A stretch of 64,000 nucleotides of DNA from contig NZ_CP011924.1 of assembly GCF_000238315.3 (NCBI RefSeq), positions 3,464,501 through 3,528,500 on the forward strand, read 5' to 3'. Positions 36,737 through 45,526 of this stretch are shown here, piece after piece. A program made the position numbers and the translations under genes. This DNA comes from Pseudoalteromonas piscicida (GTDB lineage: Bacteria > Pseudomonadota > Gammaproteobacteria > Enterobacterales > Alteromonadaceae). Positions within the stretch are counted from its first letter, which is position 1. Each line of letters opens with the position of its first letter. A model generated the notes under the pieces. That model saw only the letters and a list, made by a program, of their open reading frames with translations. It searched no databases and was not told the DNA's origin.

Positions 36737-39180
36737 TTACCCTCCGCGAAGTGCATTTAATGCGGGGCGGGCAATAATATTTCTTGAAGATAGTAGCGTA
36801 ACACCTGTGACTAAGGTGATAACAGTGGCTAGTGAAATTAACCAGTGGATAGCGCTATCTATTGTAATAGGTACAAGCGTGTCTTGAAGTATCGAAATAC
36901 TCAATAACACCAAGATAGAAGCGCACGCTGCTGCAATAACGGGGCGCAAATTATCTTGTAATACCAGTTTAAATACGGCAACCGGTGTTGCACCAACTGA
37001 CATTCTCACGCCTAACTCAAACCGACGTAACGCTACGCTGTACTTACATACACCGTAAATACCAAGTGCCGCAAGCGCAAGTGCAAATATCGATAGCATC
37101 AAAGTGAACATGCTAATGACACGAGCTTGCTGTAAGTGCGTAGCTAAAAGCATGGTCGTGGACTGAAAGTTATAGACGCGCATTTGCGGGTGGATACCTG
37201 TGAGTGCCTGATTTATTTCCGCTCGACTAATTGCGGCATGTGCTTGAGTTTCAATTAACACAAAGGGGTAACCAGTTGGCACTGAGGGGATAAAAACCCT
37301 TGCAATATTAGATTGTTTGGGAAGATAAATATCCTCTACAACACCAATCACCTCAACGCTTTGTTGGCCATTTCGGGGATATAGTTTAGCGCCCAATACT
37401 TGTCCTTGCTGGCGTAATTGCGCAGCTAGGGTTTGATTGACAATGACAACGGGGCATTATTAATGGCTTCTTCATGAGTAAAAGCCCTACCGTCGATAAG
37501 TTTTGCCCCAAAGGTGTCAAAGTATGGCCAAGTACCAGCTGTACTTTGATATTCAAACGTGTTTTTTTCTATACCCGGTTCAAATTGCATTTGACGATTT
37601 GAAAAGCCCGGCAGCCAATAGGAAAAAGGGGGATAGCCGCCAATGCCTACTTTGGTTACCTGCGGTAACTTTGCTAACGAGTCAACGGCAGATAAAAGCA
37701 GTTGTGAACGCTCCTCGCGGCTCATCTGCTGTAGCAAAGTACCTAAGTTTAGTGCTACTTGATAGGTATTGTGTTCTCGTATCCCTGTATCACGCTGCAA
37801 GTTTTGCCAGCTTGTTTGGAATATCCCAAGACAAATAGTGAGCAGTGACAGGCAAACAAATAATTGGAATGATATTAATAAAGTGCGGGTCATCGCGGAA
37901 ATCTGAACGCCAGTGCCTTTACCACTGCTTTGCAGCTGTTGAATAATATGACGGTAGTTAAGTTGACGGCTTACTATCCAAGAAAGTAATAAACATAATA
38001 AGGTACTGACGGTAAAGGCGAAAGCAATAGTATGCGCTTCGAGTTGTAGCTCTTGTAACCGAGCGAGCGGGCCGACAATCCCTGATTTTAGTAGCCCTAT
38101 GATCCCCTCAGCGATTAAAAGCGATAATGCTGCTGCGCTGATAAATAACAGCCCCAACTCTATCGTAATGTGAAAAAATAGATGATTAGGCTTGGCACCT
38201 AAGGCAGCCTGAACGGCAAAGCTTTTTTGTTGCTCGGCGGCACGAGAAAGCACTAAATTACAAATATTACTTAATGCGATTAATAGTAATACTGTGCTTC
38301 CGAGTAGCATCATTATACTCACTTGTGATGCTTCACCAATAATGCGCGTTTTTATCGGTACAAATTCGAGTTGTACTTTACTATTAGCGAAAGTTTGCTC
38401 GCCTGCGGTTTGTTGTTGTAGTTGTTCATTAAGCCAGTTTTCGAGAGAAAGCTTTGCGCGACGTGCATGTTGCACATCATGCAACTTTAGCAATTGATAT
38501 GTCTGGATATTATTCCTTTGCCATGTTGGCGTTGGAGAATCATTATAGTCATAACTGATCCATACATCGGTGTGCCAGTTAGGTGTGGATAATATCGGTT
38601 CAATGAATCGCTCGTCGGTGACGCCAACAATTTTGAAACTCACCCCCTTAAATACCAATGTTTGGTCTAAAACGTTTGTATTTCCGCCGAAATAACGTTG
38701 CCACACTTGGTACGAAACGATCGCGACAGGTTGTTGGCTATCCATCCCTTCATCTACTGAAAAGTACCGTCCCAGTGCCAGTGGTACATTGAGTATCGAC
38801 ATAAACTCAGGGGTGATCGCGCCAGTATTAAATGTTGGGCTGCTCGGTAAACTTTGTTCAACATCAATACTGATATTCTGAATGGCCATCACTTCGATAT
38901 CGGAAAATTGTGCTTGCTTGTCATACGCCTCTATACTGCCTGCATGAGGAATAAAATTGCGTTGCTTCACTTCATTATTGTCATCTACTAACGCGCCACG
39001 CATTAATACCAAGCGTTCTGCATCTGGGTATGGGAGCGGAGCTGCGAGCAATTGGTAGTTTAGGTTATACATTGCCACTAGCGCACCGAGTGTCAGCGCT
39101 AGGGTAATTGTTATTGTTAGGGTGTAACTGATATGGCAGCGAAGTTTTTGCCAGGCCATTTTAAGTGAATGCGTTACCAT
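36737..39180 (-). pseudogene. MacB/FtsX-type permease, split by a one-base frameshift
   Basis: Two frames together give about 815 residues, collinear with the intact paralogue at 29423-31879. The first frame (39180 to 37426) loses register near 37451-37454. On the minus strand CCCC there should be CCCCC: adding one C restores PVVIVNQTLAAQL and continues to the second frame at GAKLYPRNGQ. The C-terminal half keeps the helices and RRFELGVRMSVGATP. GGAG before the ATG at 39180 supports that start over a GTG 21 bp upstream. It may be a recent mutation, a phase-variable run or a base-call error. It is first in line with the two-component genes downstream. Confidence 0.85.
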
Positions 39181-39248
39181 ATTTACTCCAAATCCGCTCA
39201 CATTGTGTATTGGTATGTTGTGATAGTTATTCTCCTCTATAGGGAAAT

Positions 39249-39264
39249 AGCAACGCCTATGCCA
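39249..39264 (-). promoter_or_regulatory. Sigma-54 promoter before the split permease gene
   Basis: On the minus strand TGGCATAGGCGTTGCT fits the -24/-12 consensus TGGCAY-N5-TTGCW. It lies about 70 bp before the ATG at 39180. Confidence 0.85.
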
Positions 39265-39315
39265 AACTTACCTTATTGATATTAATAATATTTGTATTTC
39301 ATTTACAAGTGTTCA

Positions 39316-39350
39316 GTCCATAATCGGACGATAAAAGACCATAAATGGAC
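39316..39350. promoter_or_regulatory. Tandem operators (GTCC-N6-GGAC) before the split permease gene
   Basis: GTCCATAATCGGAC (39316-39329) and GACCATAAATGGAC (39337-39350) are spaced 21 bp apart, or two helical turns. The near one is 52 bp from the sigma-54 core, the same distance as at the other promoter. They are probably enhancer sites of the local NtrC-family regulator. The remaining spacer to typA (39351-39561) shows no gene. Confidence 0.72.
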
Positions 39351-39561
39351 TCTAGCTGCATAAGACCGTGCAGAAGCCACACTGGGTGTTGATTTATGCG
39401 CGCACCGCTCAGGATTATTGAAAAAAATGTTGGATAAACTTTCATCTGTCACATTAATAGTAGATAATACGCGACCTTTAATTCTCAATCGGGCAATCTC
39501 AACGCGCATTTTTGCGTAGATCGACTAGGATCACTGAGGGCCAACTTCACTGAGTAATAAT

Positions 39562-41382
39562 ATGAGCATCGAAAAGTTAAGAAATATCGCGATTATCGCG
39601 CACGTAGACCACGGTAAAACAACGCTTGTAGACAAGCTACTTGAGCAATCAGGTACACTACAGCAGCGCGGTGGTAATGAAGAGCGAGTGATGGACTCAA
39701 ACGATCTTGAAAGAGAGCGTGGTATCACCATCCTTGCAAAAAATACCGCAATCAAGTGGAACGACTACCGTATCAATATCGTAGATACTCCGGGACACGC
39801 CGATTTTGGTGGTGAAGTAGAACGTGTTCTTTCGATGGCTGACTCAGTATTACTACTAGTTGATGCACAAGAAGGTCCGATGCCACAAACGCGTTTCGTA
39901 ACGCAAAAGGCGTTTGCTCAGGGTCTTAAGCCAATTGTTGTAATCAACAAAATTGACAAGCCGGGCGCTCGTCCTGATTGGGTAATGGACCAAGTTTTCG
40001 ATCTATTTGATAACTTAGGTGCAACTGACGAACAGCTAGACTTTAAAGTGATCTACGCATCAGCAATCAACGGCTGGGCGACACTTGACCTAGATGAGCC
40101 GTCTGACAACATGGAACCAATGTTCCAAGCTATCGTAGACGAAGTTGAAGCGCCTAACGCGGATCCTGAAGGTCCGTTCCAGATGCAAATTTCTCAGCTT
40201 GATTACAACTCATATGTTGGTGTTATCGGTGTTGGCCGTGTCACGCGTGGTTCAGTTAAACCTAACCAACAAGTGACTATCGTGGGTGCTGATGGTAAGA
40301 CGCGTAACGGTAAAGTTGGCCAAGTACTTGGTTACTTAGGTCTTGACCGTCACGAAGTTGAGCTAGCAACGGCGGGTGATATCATCGCAATCACAGGTCT
40401 TGGTGAGCTGAAGATCTCTGACACTATCTGTTGTCAGAATAATGTTGAAGCACTACCACCACTATCTGTTGATGAACCAACAGTAACAATGACTTTCTCT
40501 GTAAACACGTCACCATTCTCAGGCCAAGAAGGTAAATACGTAACTTCTCGTAATATCCTTGAGCGTCTAGAAGCAGAGCTTGTGCACAACGTTGCATTAC
40601 GCGTTGAAGAAACAGATAACCCAGATAGCTTCCGTGTATCTGGTCGTGGTGAACTTCACTTAGGTATTCTTATCGAGAACATGCGTCGTGAAGGCTACGA
40701 GATTGCAGTATCTCGTCCAGAAGTAATCTTGCGCCATGTTGATGGTCAGCTAGAAGAACCGTACGAAACAGTGACAATTGACTGTCAAGACGAGCACCAA
40801 GGTTCTATCATGGAACAGCTTGGTCTGCGTAAAGCAGAAATGACTGACATGTCTCCAGACGGCAAAGGCCGTGTGCGTATGGACTTCATGATGCCTGCAC
40901 GTGGTCTAATTGGTTTCCAAACTGAATTTATGACGTTAACGTCTGGTTCTGGTTTGATGTACCACACGTTCTCACATTACGGTCCACACAAAGGCGGTAA
41001 CATCGGTCAGCGTAAGAACGGTGTACTAATCGCTAACGCAGCAGGTAAAGCGCTAACAAACGCACTATTTAACCTACAAGAGCGTGGTCGCCTATTTATC
41101 GGTCACGGTGTTGAAGTGTACGAAGGTATGGTTATTGGTATTCACAGCCGTGATAACGACCTAACGGTAAACGCGCTTAAAGGTAAGCAGTTAACCAACG
41201 TACGTGCATCTGGTACTGATGAAGCACAAAACCTTGTGCCACCTGTTGTTATGTCTTTAGAGCAAGCACTTGAGTTCATCGATGACGACGAGCTTGTAGA
41301 AGTAACGCCTGAAAGCATCCGTATTCGTAAGAAATTATTGACTGAAAGCGAGCGTAAACGCGCTAGCCGCCAAGCTAAATAA
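39562..41382 (+). CDS. typA: Ribosome-associated GTPase TypA/BipA
   Basis: The 606 residues form an EF-G-like translational GTPase. Motifs are the P-loop [11 protein letters not shown], the switch region [26 protein letters not shown] and [12 protein letters not shown]. Domains II and III and the TypA-specific C-terminal domain follow ([30 protein letters not shown]). It binds the ribosome and helps 50S assembly and growth under stress or cold. The ribosome binding site is weak (GAG about 7 nt before the ATG). It is monocistronic and ends in a strong terminator. Confidence 0.97.
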   Translation: MSIEKLRNIAIIAHVDHGKTTLVDKLLEQSGTLQQRGGNEERVMDSNDLERERGITILAKNTAIKWNDYRINIVDTPGHADFGGEVERVLSMADSVLLLVDAQEGPMPQTRFVTQKAFAQGLKPIVVINKIDKPGARPDWVMDQVFDLFDNLGATDEQLDFKVIYASAINGWATLDLDEPSDNMEPMFQAIVDEVEAPNADPEGPFQMQISQLDYNSYVGVIGVGRVTRGSVKPNQQVTIVGADGKTRNGKVGQVLGYLGLDRHEVELATAGDIIAITGLGELKISDTICCQNNVEALPPLSVDEPTVTMTFSVNTSPFSGQEGKYVTSRNILERLEAELVHNVALRVEETDNPDSFRVSGRGELHLGILIENMRREGYEIAVSRPEVILRHVDGQLEEPYETVTIDCQDEHQGSIMEQLGLRKAEMTDMSPDGKGRVRMDFMMPARGLIGFQTEFMTLTSGSGLMYHTFSHYGPHKGGNIGQRKNGVLIANAAGKALTNALFNLQERGRLFIGHGVEVYEGMVIGIHSRDNDLTVNALKGKQLTNVRASGTDEAQNLVPPVVMSLEQALEFIDDDELVEVTPESIRIRKKLLTESERKRASRQAK

Positions 41383-41440
41383 TAATTGACCTGGACTTGA
41401 GATAACAACTTATCTCGAAGGCAGGTTACTTAGAATACAA

Positions 41441-41467
41441 AAAACGCCGCAATTTTTGCGGCGTTTT
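41441..41467. terminator. Terminator after typA (bidirectional)
   Basis: A perfect 10-bp stem AAAACGCCGC / GCGGCGTTTT with a 7-nt loop is flanked by A- and T-runs. It separates convergent typA and the CheW-CZB gene and can serve both. Confidence 0.92.
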
Positions 41468-41488
41468 TTTGTGCTCCATTTACTAACT

Positions 41489-42337
41489 CTAAAACAAGCC
41501 GTACTCTTCCGTTTCTTCTGGCTCATAATTTTGTAGATGCTCAGGGCGGAAAATGGCGCTAGGGTCAATCAATACGCTGTGGCGTTTTCCCATCTTGACC
41601 AAGCCTTTCATCAATTTTTTGGTTTGCGCATCTATTTCAAAACCAATACTGGTCATTTCCTGCAGTGATTTAATATCGCTTTCATCACAGTGAACGTTAT
41701 CTTCTACCTTATCGACAAGCAAACCGATATGCGGACTTTGGCCATCTTGAGTGGTAAAGACGATGATTGGTTTATGGTCGAGCATGATCTGATCACGAGC
41801 GGATTCAAATAATCGCATGAGTTTATTAAAAGTGGTGCTCTTTTCACGAGCGAGCGCATCTATAGCCTCTTGTTTGTGTCCCTGTGCGCACATCACTAAT
41901 AGCCTATCTGCTAATGAATGTAGCTTTGCATGCGGTTCTTCGAAGCGTTTTAGAAGCGCTTTGAGGTCGTCATTGTCAGTTTTGAAGCCGTAATACCACT
42001 GCCCGAAAGCACATTGTTTTGGATCTTTGGCTTTAGTGAAGGGGACATCGTTAAAAATGCTTGCTTCGAGTGCGACAAGCCATTCTTTATGATCTTGCTC
42101 TCGCTGCTTTAGCATGCTGACCAATTCTTGATTGGTTTCGTAAGACGAGCACTTGTTCAATATGATCCCTAAATCAAAAATAGGGGTAGGTGCGCCCATG
42201 TAATCTTTAACACCCAAAAAGCTGGGGTTGTCATTGGGTAAATCGGTTAAATTTTCTTCGTAGCGTTCAGTTAATAGAATATCGAGGATTTGCAGTGATA
42301 TTGTTTTTTTCCCGACGCGAAAGTTAATTAAATCCAT
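41489..42337 (-). CDS. CheW-like protein with an inserted CZB (zinc-sensing) domain
   Basis: The protein of about 282 residues starts like CheW (MDLINFRVGKKTISLQILDI), which is then interrupted. Residues about 75-175 form a CZB domain with the zinc-type His in DHKEWL, Cys in KQCAFGQWY and His residues in PHAKLHSLAD. The second CheW half follows (HIGLLVDKVEDNV, KRHSVLIDPSAIF). CZB domains sense zinc or hypochlorite in chemoreceptors, so this may couple that signal directly to the CheA array. The ATG at 42337 has GAGG upstream and is preferred to the 27-bp longer reading. There are no membrane helices. Confidence 0.8.
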   Translation of the reverse strand: MDLINFRVGKKTISLQILDILLTERYEENLTDLPNDNPSFLGVKDYMGAPTPIFDLGIILNKCSSYETNQELVSMLKQREQDHKEWLVALEASIFNDVPFTKAKDPKQCAFGQWYYGFKTDNDDLKALLKRFEEPHAKLHSLADRLLVMCAQGHKQEAIDALAREKSTTFNKLMRLFESARDQIMLDHKPIIVFTTQDGQSPHIGLLVDKVEDNVHCDESDIKSLQEMTSIGFEIDAQTKKLMKGLVKMGKRHSVLIDPSAIFRPEHLQNYEPEETEEYGLF

Positions 42338-42381
42338 GTCAGCCTCGCATATGGTCAGTATCAACTAAGCATAGAACATTA

Positions 42382-43476
42382 TTAGAAAAAGGAGCGGTAA
42401 ACTGGCAATTTCTTTTGCGCTGGTTGGAGCATAAATACCTCTCGAATAACGGTGTTATGCTCCAACTCCTGTTGTAATGCGTTTAGCAGACAATCGCTAT
42501 CAATGGGCAGCTCACATTGCTGGATAGCAGTCGTCAATAAGTAGGCATTGAGATAGCCCTCAAAAACCTGTTCGTTATGGGAAAGTGTGGTATTGCGAAC
42601 TGCCTCGCGAAAGGTATCACAAAGCTTGCCCTTGCAAATCGCAGGATCGGGTACAACTTCGGTGACTAAAACTTTGGGTTTGCCTTTGAGTCTAGCAAAT
42701 AGCTCATTTGAGGAAGCAAATGAAACCGTTGCGTATTGTGTTTCAAGGCCAACCTCCATGGCACGATTAATAAACTTAGACAGTGGCGTGTAGGTGCCTA
42801 CCATCGCGAAGCCTTCTATTTTATGCTGCTGTGCTTGTTCAAGGGCTCGTTCAATATCATCGGTATTACGTCTAAAACGCGTTATCACAACGGGTTTTAA
42901 TCCACGTTCCGCAAGCGCTCTAGTAAGGCTTTTTTCTACGGTTAGACCAAATTCATCGGCTTGAATGAGTAAACCCACCCGCTTTAGCTTTTGTTCATCA
43001 ATAAAGTAGCGGATGATATCTTGTGCTTCTTTATTGTAGCTAGTGCGGAGGTTGAAGACATTAAATGTATGTGGCTCTTGAAGAAACTCAGCGCCAGTAT
43101 ATGGCATAAGAAAGGGAACCTTAGAGTGCTCTAAAATCGGCTTTATGGCATAAGATGTGGGGGTGCCCATGACGCCAAACAATGCATCGACCTTATTTTC
43201 GTAGACGAGCTTACGCGCATTGGTTACGGTTTTGTGTGGCTCATAACCATCATCCAATACCTGCAACTCAATCGCAGCAGCACCATTCGCTTTGTGCTGA
43301 TTATAAAAGTTAAAGTGTAGTTCGGCACCCGCTTTAAGTTGTTGACCGATCTCTTTTGCGGGCCCTGAAAGGGCAGTAGACATGCCAACTTTCACCACAG
43401 ATTGAGCAGATACTGTAAAATTCAGTACAGCAGAAGCAAAAACGAATAGTAAAAACTTAACACCGAAAATACTCAT
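42382..43476 (-). CDS. Periplasmic binding protein of the Leu/Ile/Val (ANF-receptor) type
   Basis: This is a 364-residue protein with a signal peptide (FLLFVFASAVLNFTVSAQS). It has a type I periplasmic-binding fold: VVKVGMSTALSGPAKEIGQ, DALFGVMGTPTSYA, and RVGLLIQADEFGLTVEKSL. Such proteins usually feed amino acids to a LivHMGF transporter, but no permease or ATPase is adjacent. It starts inside the end of tmcA (20-bp overlap) and lies before the CheW-CZB gene, so a role in sensing with a chemotaxis or signalling partner is possible. The ligand is unknown. Confidence 0.8.
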   Translation of the reverse strand: MSIFGVKFLLFVFASAVLNFTVSAQSVVKVGMSTALSGPAKEIGQQLKAGAELHFNFYNQHKANGAAAIELQVLDDGYEPHKTVTNARKLVYENKVDALFGVMGTPTSYAIKPILEHSKVPFLMPYTGAEFLQEPHTFNVFNLRTSYNKEAQDIIRYFIDEQKLKRVGLLIQADEFGLTVEKSLTRALAERGLKPVVITRFRRNTDDIERALEQAQQHKIEGFAMVGTYTPLSKFINRAMEVGLETQYATVSFASSNELFARLKGKPKVLVTEVVPDPAICKGKLCDTFREAVRNTTLSHNEQVFEGYLNAYLLTTAIQQCELPIDSDCLLNALQQELEHNTVIREVFMLQPAQKKLPVYRSFF

Positions 43477-45526
43477 ATACTTGCTGCACTGTCTCTCTTA
43501 GCGTTGTGGTGAGGGCCTTTTTACCAGATAATCCAAGCAGATTAATTACGACTTGGGTCGAATGTTGCTGTAATATTAGACGAATTACTAATGCTTTGGA
43601 AACTTTAGTTAAGTTTTTAAGTAATCGAGGATCGGTTGTGATCAGCTGCCATATAAAAGGACATACTTGTTGCTCAACCGGATTGCTGTTACGTAAATAG
43701 TGCAAATAATCCAGCTGCTCATTAGTTATATGTTCAAAGGGTAAGGTCGCTAATAGTGCGCTCACCACCTCAGTATCTAGTTGTTGATAGTGCGAGCGTA
43801 ACTGATAGAAAAAAGCTTGTTTAAATATTCGAGTATAGGTGTTGCCTATGTCGCCTCGGACTTTTTTGAACATCAAAACCGCATACTCACCACTGGCCTT
43901 ATCTTGCTTAAAACCCAGTTTCATTGGCTGATAGTGATGTTGTGACCAAAACGAAAGCAATGGCGCTGTAAGGCCAAAACTGGTTCCTATGTAACAGATA
44001 TCTTCTGGTAATGTGGTTTCAAAGAACGCCAGTAGGCGGCGGCCAATCCCTTGCTGTTGTACATCCGGGTGCACGGCTATTCTAACGATCCTTACGCTTT
44101 TTTCGGTGACAAACTGGCTATCACCAAAGCTTGTTGTTAGCTGCTGCGCCATGAGATGGCCTGCGGGTCTTCGCTTTCCCGCTAGAATATCTTCTGCGAG
44201 ATCTGAAGCGAGTCCGCCTTCGATAACAGCAAGGCAAATTCCTATTAGCTCGTTATTGCAAAATGCACCTCGTAAATGCAGATCGGGTGCATCTAATAAT
44301 TGCCTTAAATCATCCACGCTGGTTTGATAATGGGCTAATACGAGCAGTGAAAAAACTTGCTCAAGTAACGAGCTATTTTCTATCAACTCACTCTGGGAAA
44401 TAGCACGCATTGTGGTTGAGGAAGTGAGTATGGGTGATGTCGCTTTACACTCGAGTACAAATAAATCCCTGATCTGCTGCTCCAGTGGATCATTCGATGC
44501 GTAACGAATAGGAGTCGATAAGGTGAAATCAAGATAACTTGGGTAATGTGATTCTAAGTAGCGTTTAAACCGTAAGGTGTAGCCTCTACCATTACCCTCA
44601 TAACCAACTAAGGTGCTGGAAAAAATGCAGCGAAAGCCAAGTTGAGCGACTTGTATTAAAAATGGAACTGGCAGGGCGGCTGCCTCATCTACCAAAATAA
44701 CCGTATTGCTATCAAGTGCAGAGGCTTGTTGTAGTAACGCATCTGGTGCCACATAGCTGAGATTAGCCAGCTTCTTCGTTTTTACATCAACCTCGGTATT
44801 GAGTGCTTGAGCAAGCATGCTAAAGCAACTATGCAGAGCATGAAGGTGACGGCTACAAATAACAAATTGTTGCGTAGGATGCTTTGATGCCAAGAGGCCT
44901 AATAGCGCACTCTTTCCCCTGCCTCTGTCAGCGCTTAGTAATACAGGTGTTTGCTGGTTTTCCAATGCTGTGGAGAGTTGTGTCAGTACGTTTTGTTGCT
45001 CCTCAATACCACAAACCGCCGAACTTGCAGCAAGATACGCTAAGGGCAGTTGAACCCCAAAGTGCTCACTGATATGCCAAGCTGGTTGTTGCTGCCAGAG
45101 TTGTTGCCACCTTTTTAAAAAGTAGCTACGTATGGGCGTTTGCCCCTCTGAGCACCAGCGGGTAATTGCAGGGTCTAGCCAGGGGTCGAGTTCATCTAAC
45201 TCGGGAAGTAACAGTAGGAGTAAGCCGCCTGCCTTTACCGTGCCCGCAGCAGCTGCGATTTTGTTAGGCACAATACCGCTAAAGCCATCGTAGACTAGAT
45301 TACTAAATTCTTGTCCGAGTATTTGGTGTAAATGCTCGGGCCAAACGGCATTTTCTAATGTCTTACTGCTACTTAGGATTAGATTATCGTTTGAGTTTGC
45401 TAATAGCTGCTGGCACTGCGTGTAACACCAAGTTTGGCTGCCAGTGATAAGCAAGAGTTGCCGATGGCGGGCATCGGCAAGCTGAGAACGTAATAGTTGC
45501 AGATTAGAGTGCTTGAAGTCTTGCAT
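43457..45526 (-). CDS. tmcA: tRNA(Met) cytidine acetyltransferase
   Basis: The 689 residues contain an N-terminal DUF1726-type region, an RNA-helicase-like ATPase domain with Walker A SADRGRGKSALL and Walker B VILVDEAAALP, and a GNAT acetyltransferase domain (VRIVRIAVHPDVQQQGIGRR). It makes N4-acetylcytidine at position 34 of elongator tRNA-Met, which protects against misreading of isoleucine codons. The length is close to the E. coli enzyme. Its start overlaps the uvrD end by 23 bp. Confidence 0.93.
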   Translation of the reverse strand: MQDFKHSNLQLLRSQLADARHRQLLLITGSQTWCYTQCQQLLANSNDNLILSSSKTLENAVWPEHLHQILGQEFSNLVYDGFSGIVPNKIAAAAGTVKAGGLLLLLLPELDELDPWLDPAITRWCSEGQTPIRSYFLKRWQQLWQQQPAWHISEHFGVQLPLAYLAASSAVCGIEEQQNVLTQLSTALENQQTPVLLSADRGRGKSALLGLLASKHPTQQFVICSRHLHALHSCFSMLAQALNTEVDVKTKKLANLSYVAPDALLQQASALDSNTVILVDEAAALPVPFLIQVAQLGFRCIFSSTLVGYEGNGRGYTLRFKRYLESHYPSYLDFTLSTPIRYASNDPLEQQIRDLFVLECKATSPILTSSTTMRAISQSELIENSSLLEQVFSLLVLAHYQTSVDDLRQLLDAPDLHLRGAFCNNELIGICLAVIEGGLASDLAEDILAGKRRPAGHLMAQQLTTSFGDSQFVTEKSVRIVRIAVHPDVQQQGIGRRLLAFFETTLPEDICYIGTSFGLTAPLLSFWSQHHYQPMKLGFKQDKASGEYAVLMFKKVRGDIGNTYTRIFKQAFFYQLRSHYQQLDTEVVSALLATLPFEHITNEQLDYLHYLRNSNPVEQQVCPFIWQLITTDPRLLKNLTKVSKALVIRLILQQHSTQVVINLLGLSGKKALTTTLRETVQQVYEYFRC

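Noticed and set aside
39303..39509. 68-codon minus-strand frame upstream of typA
   Set aside because: It overlaps the tandem operators and has no ribosome binding site or family resemblance.
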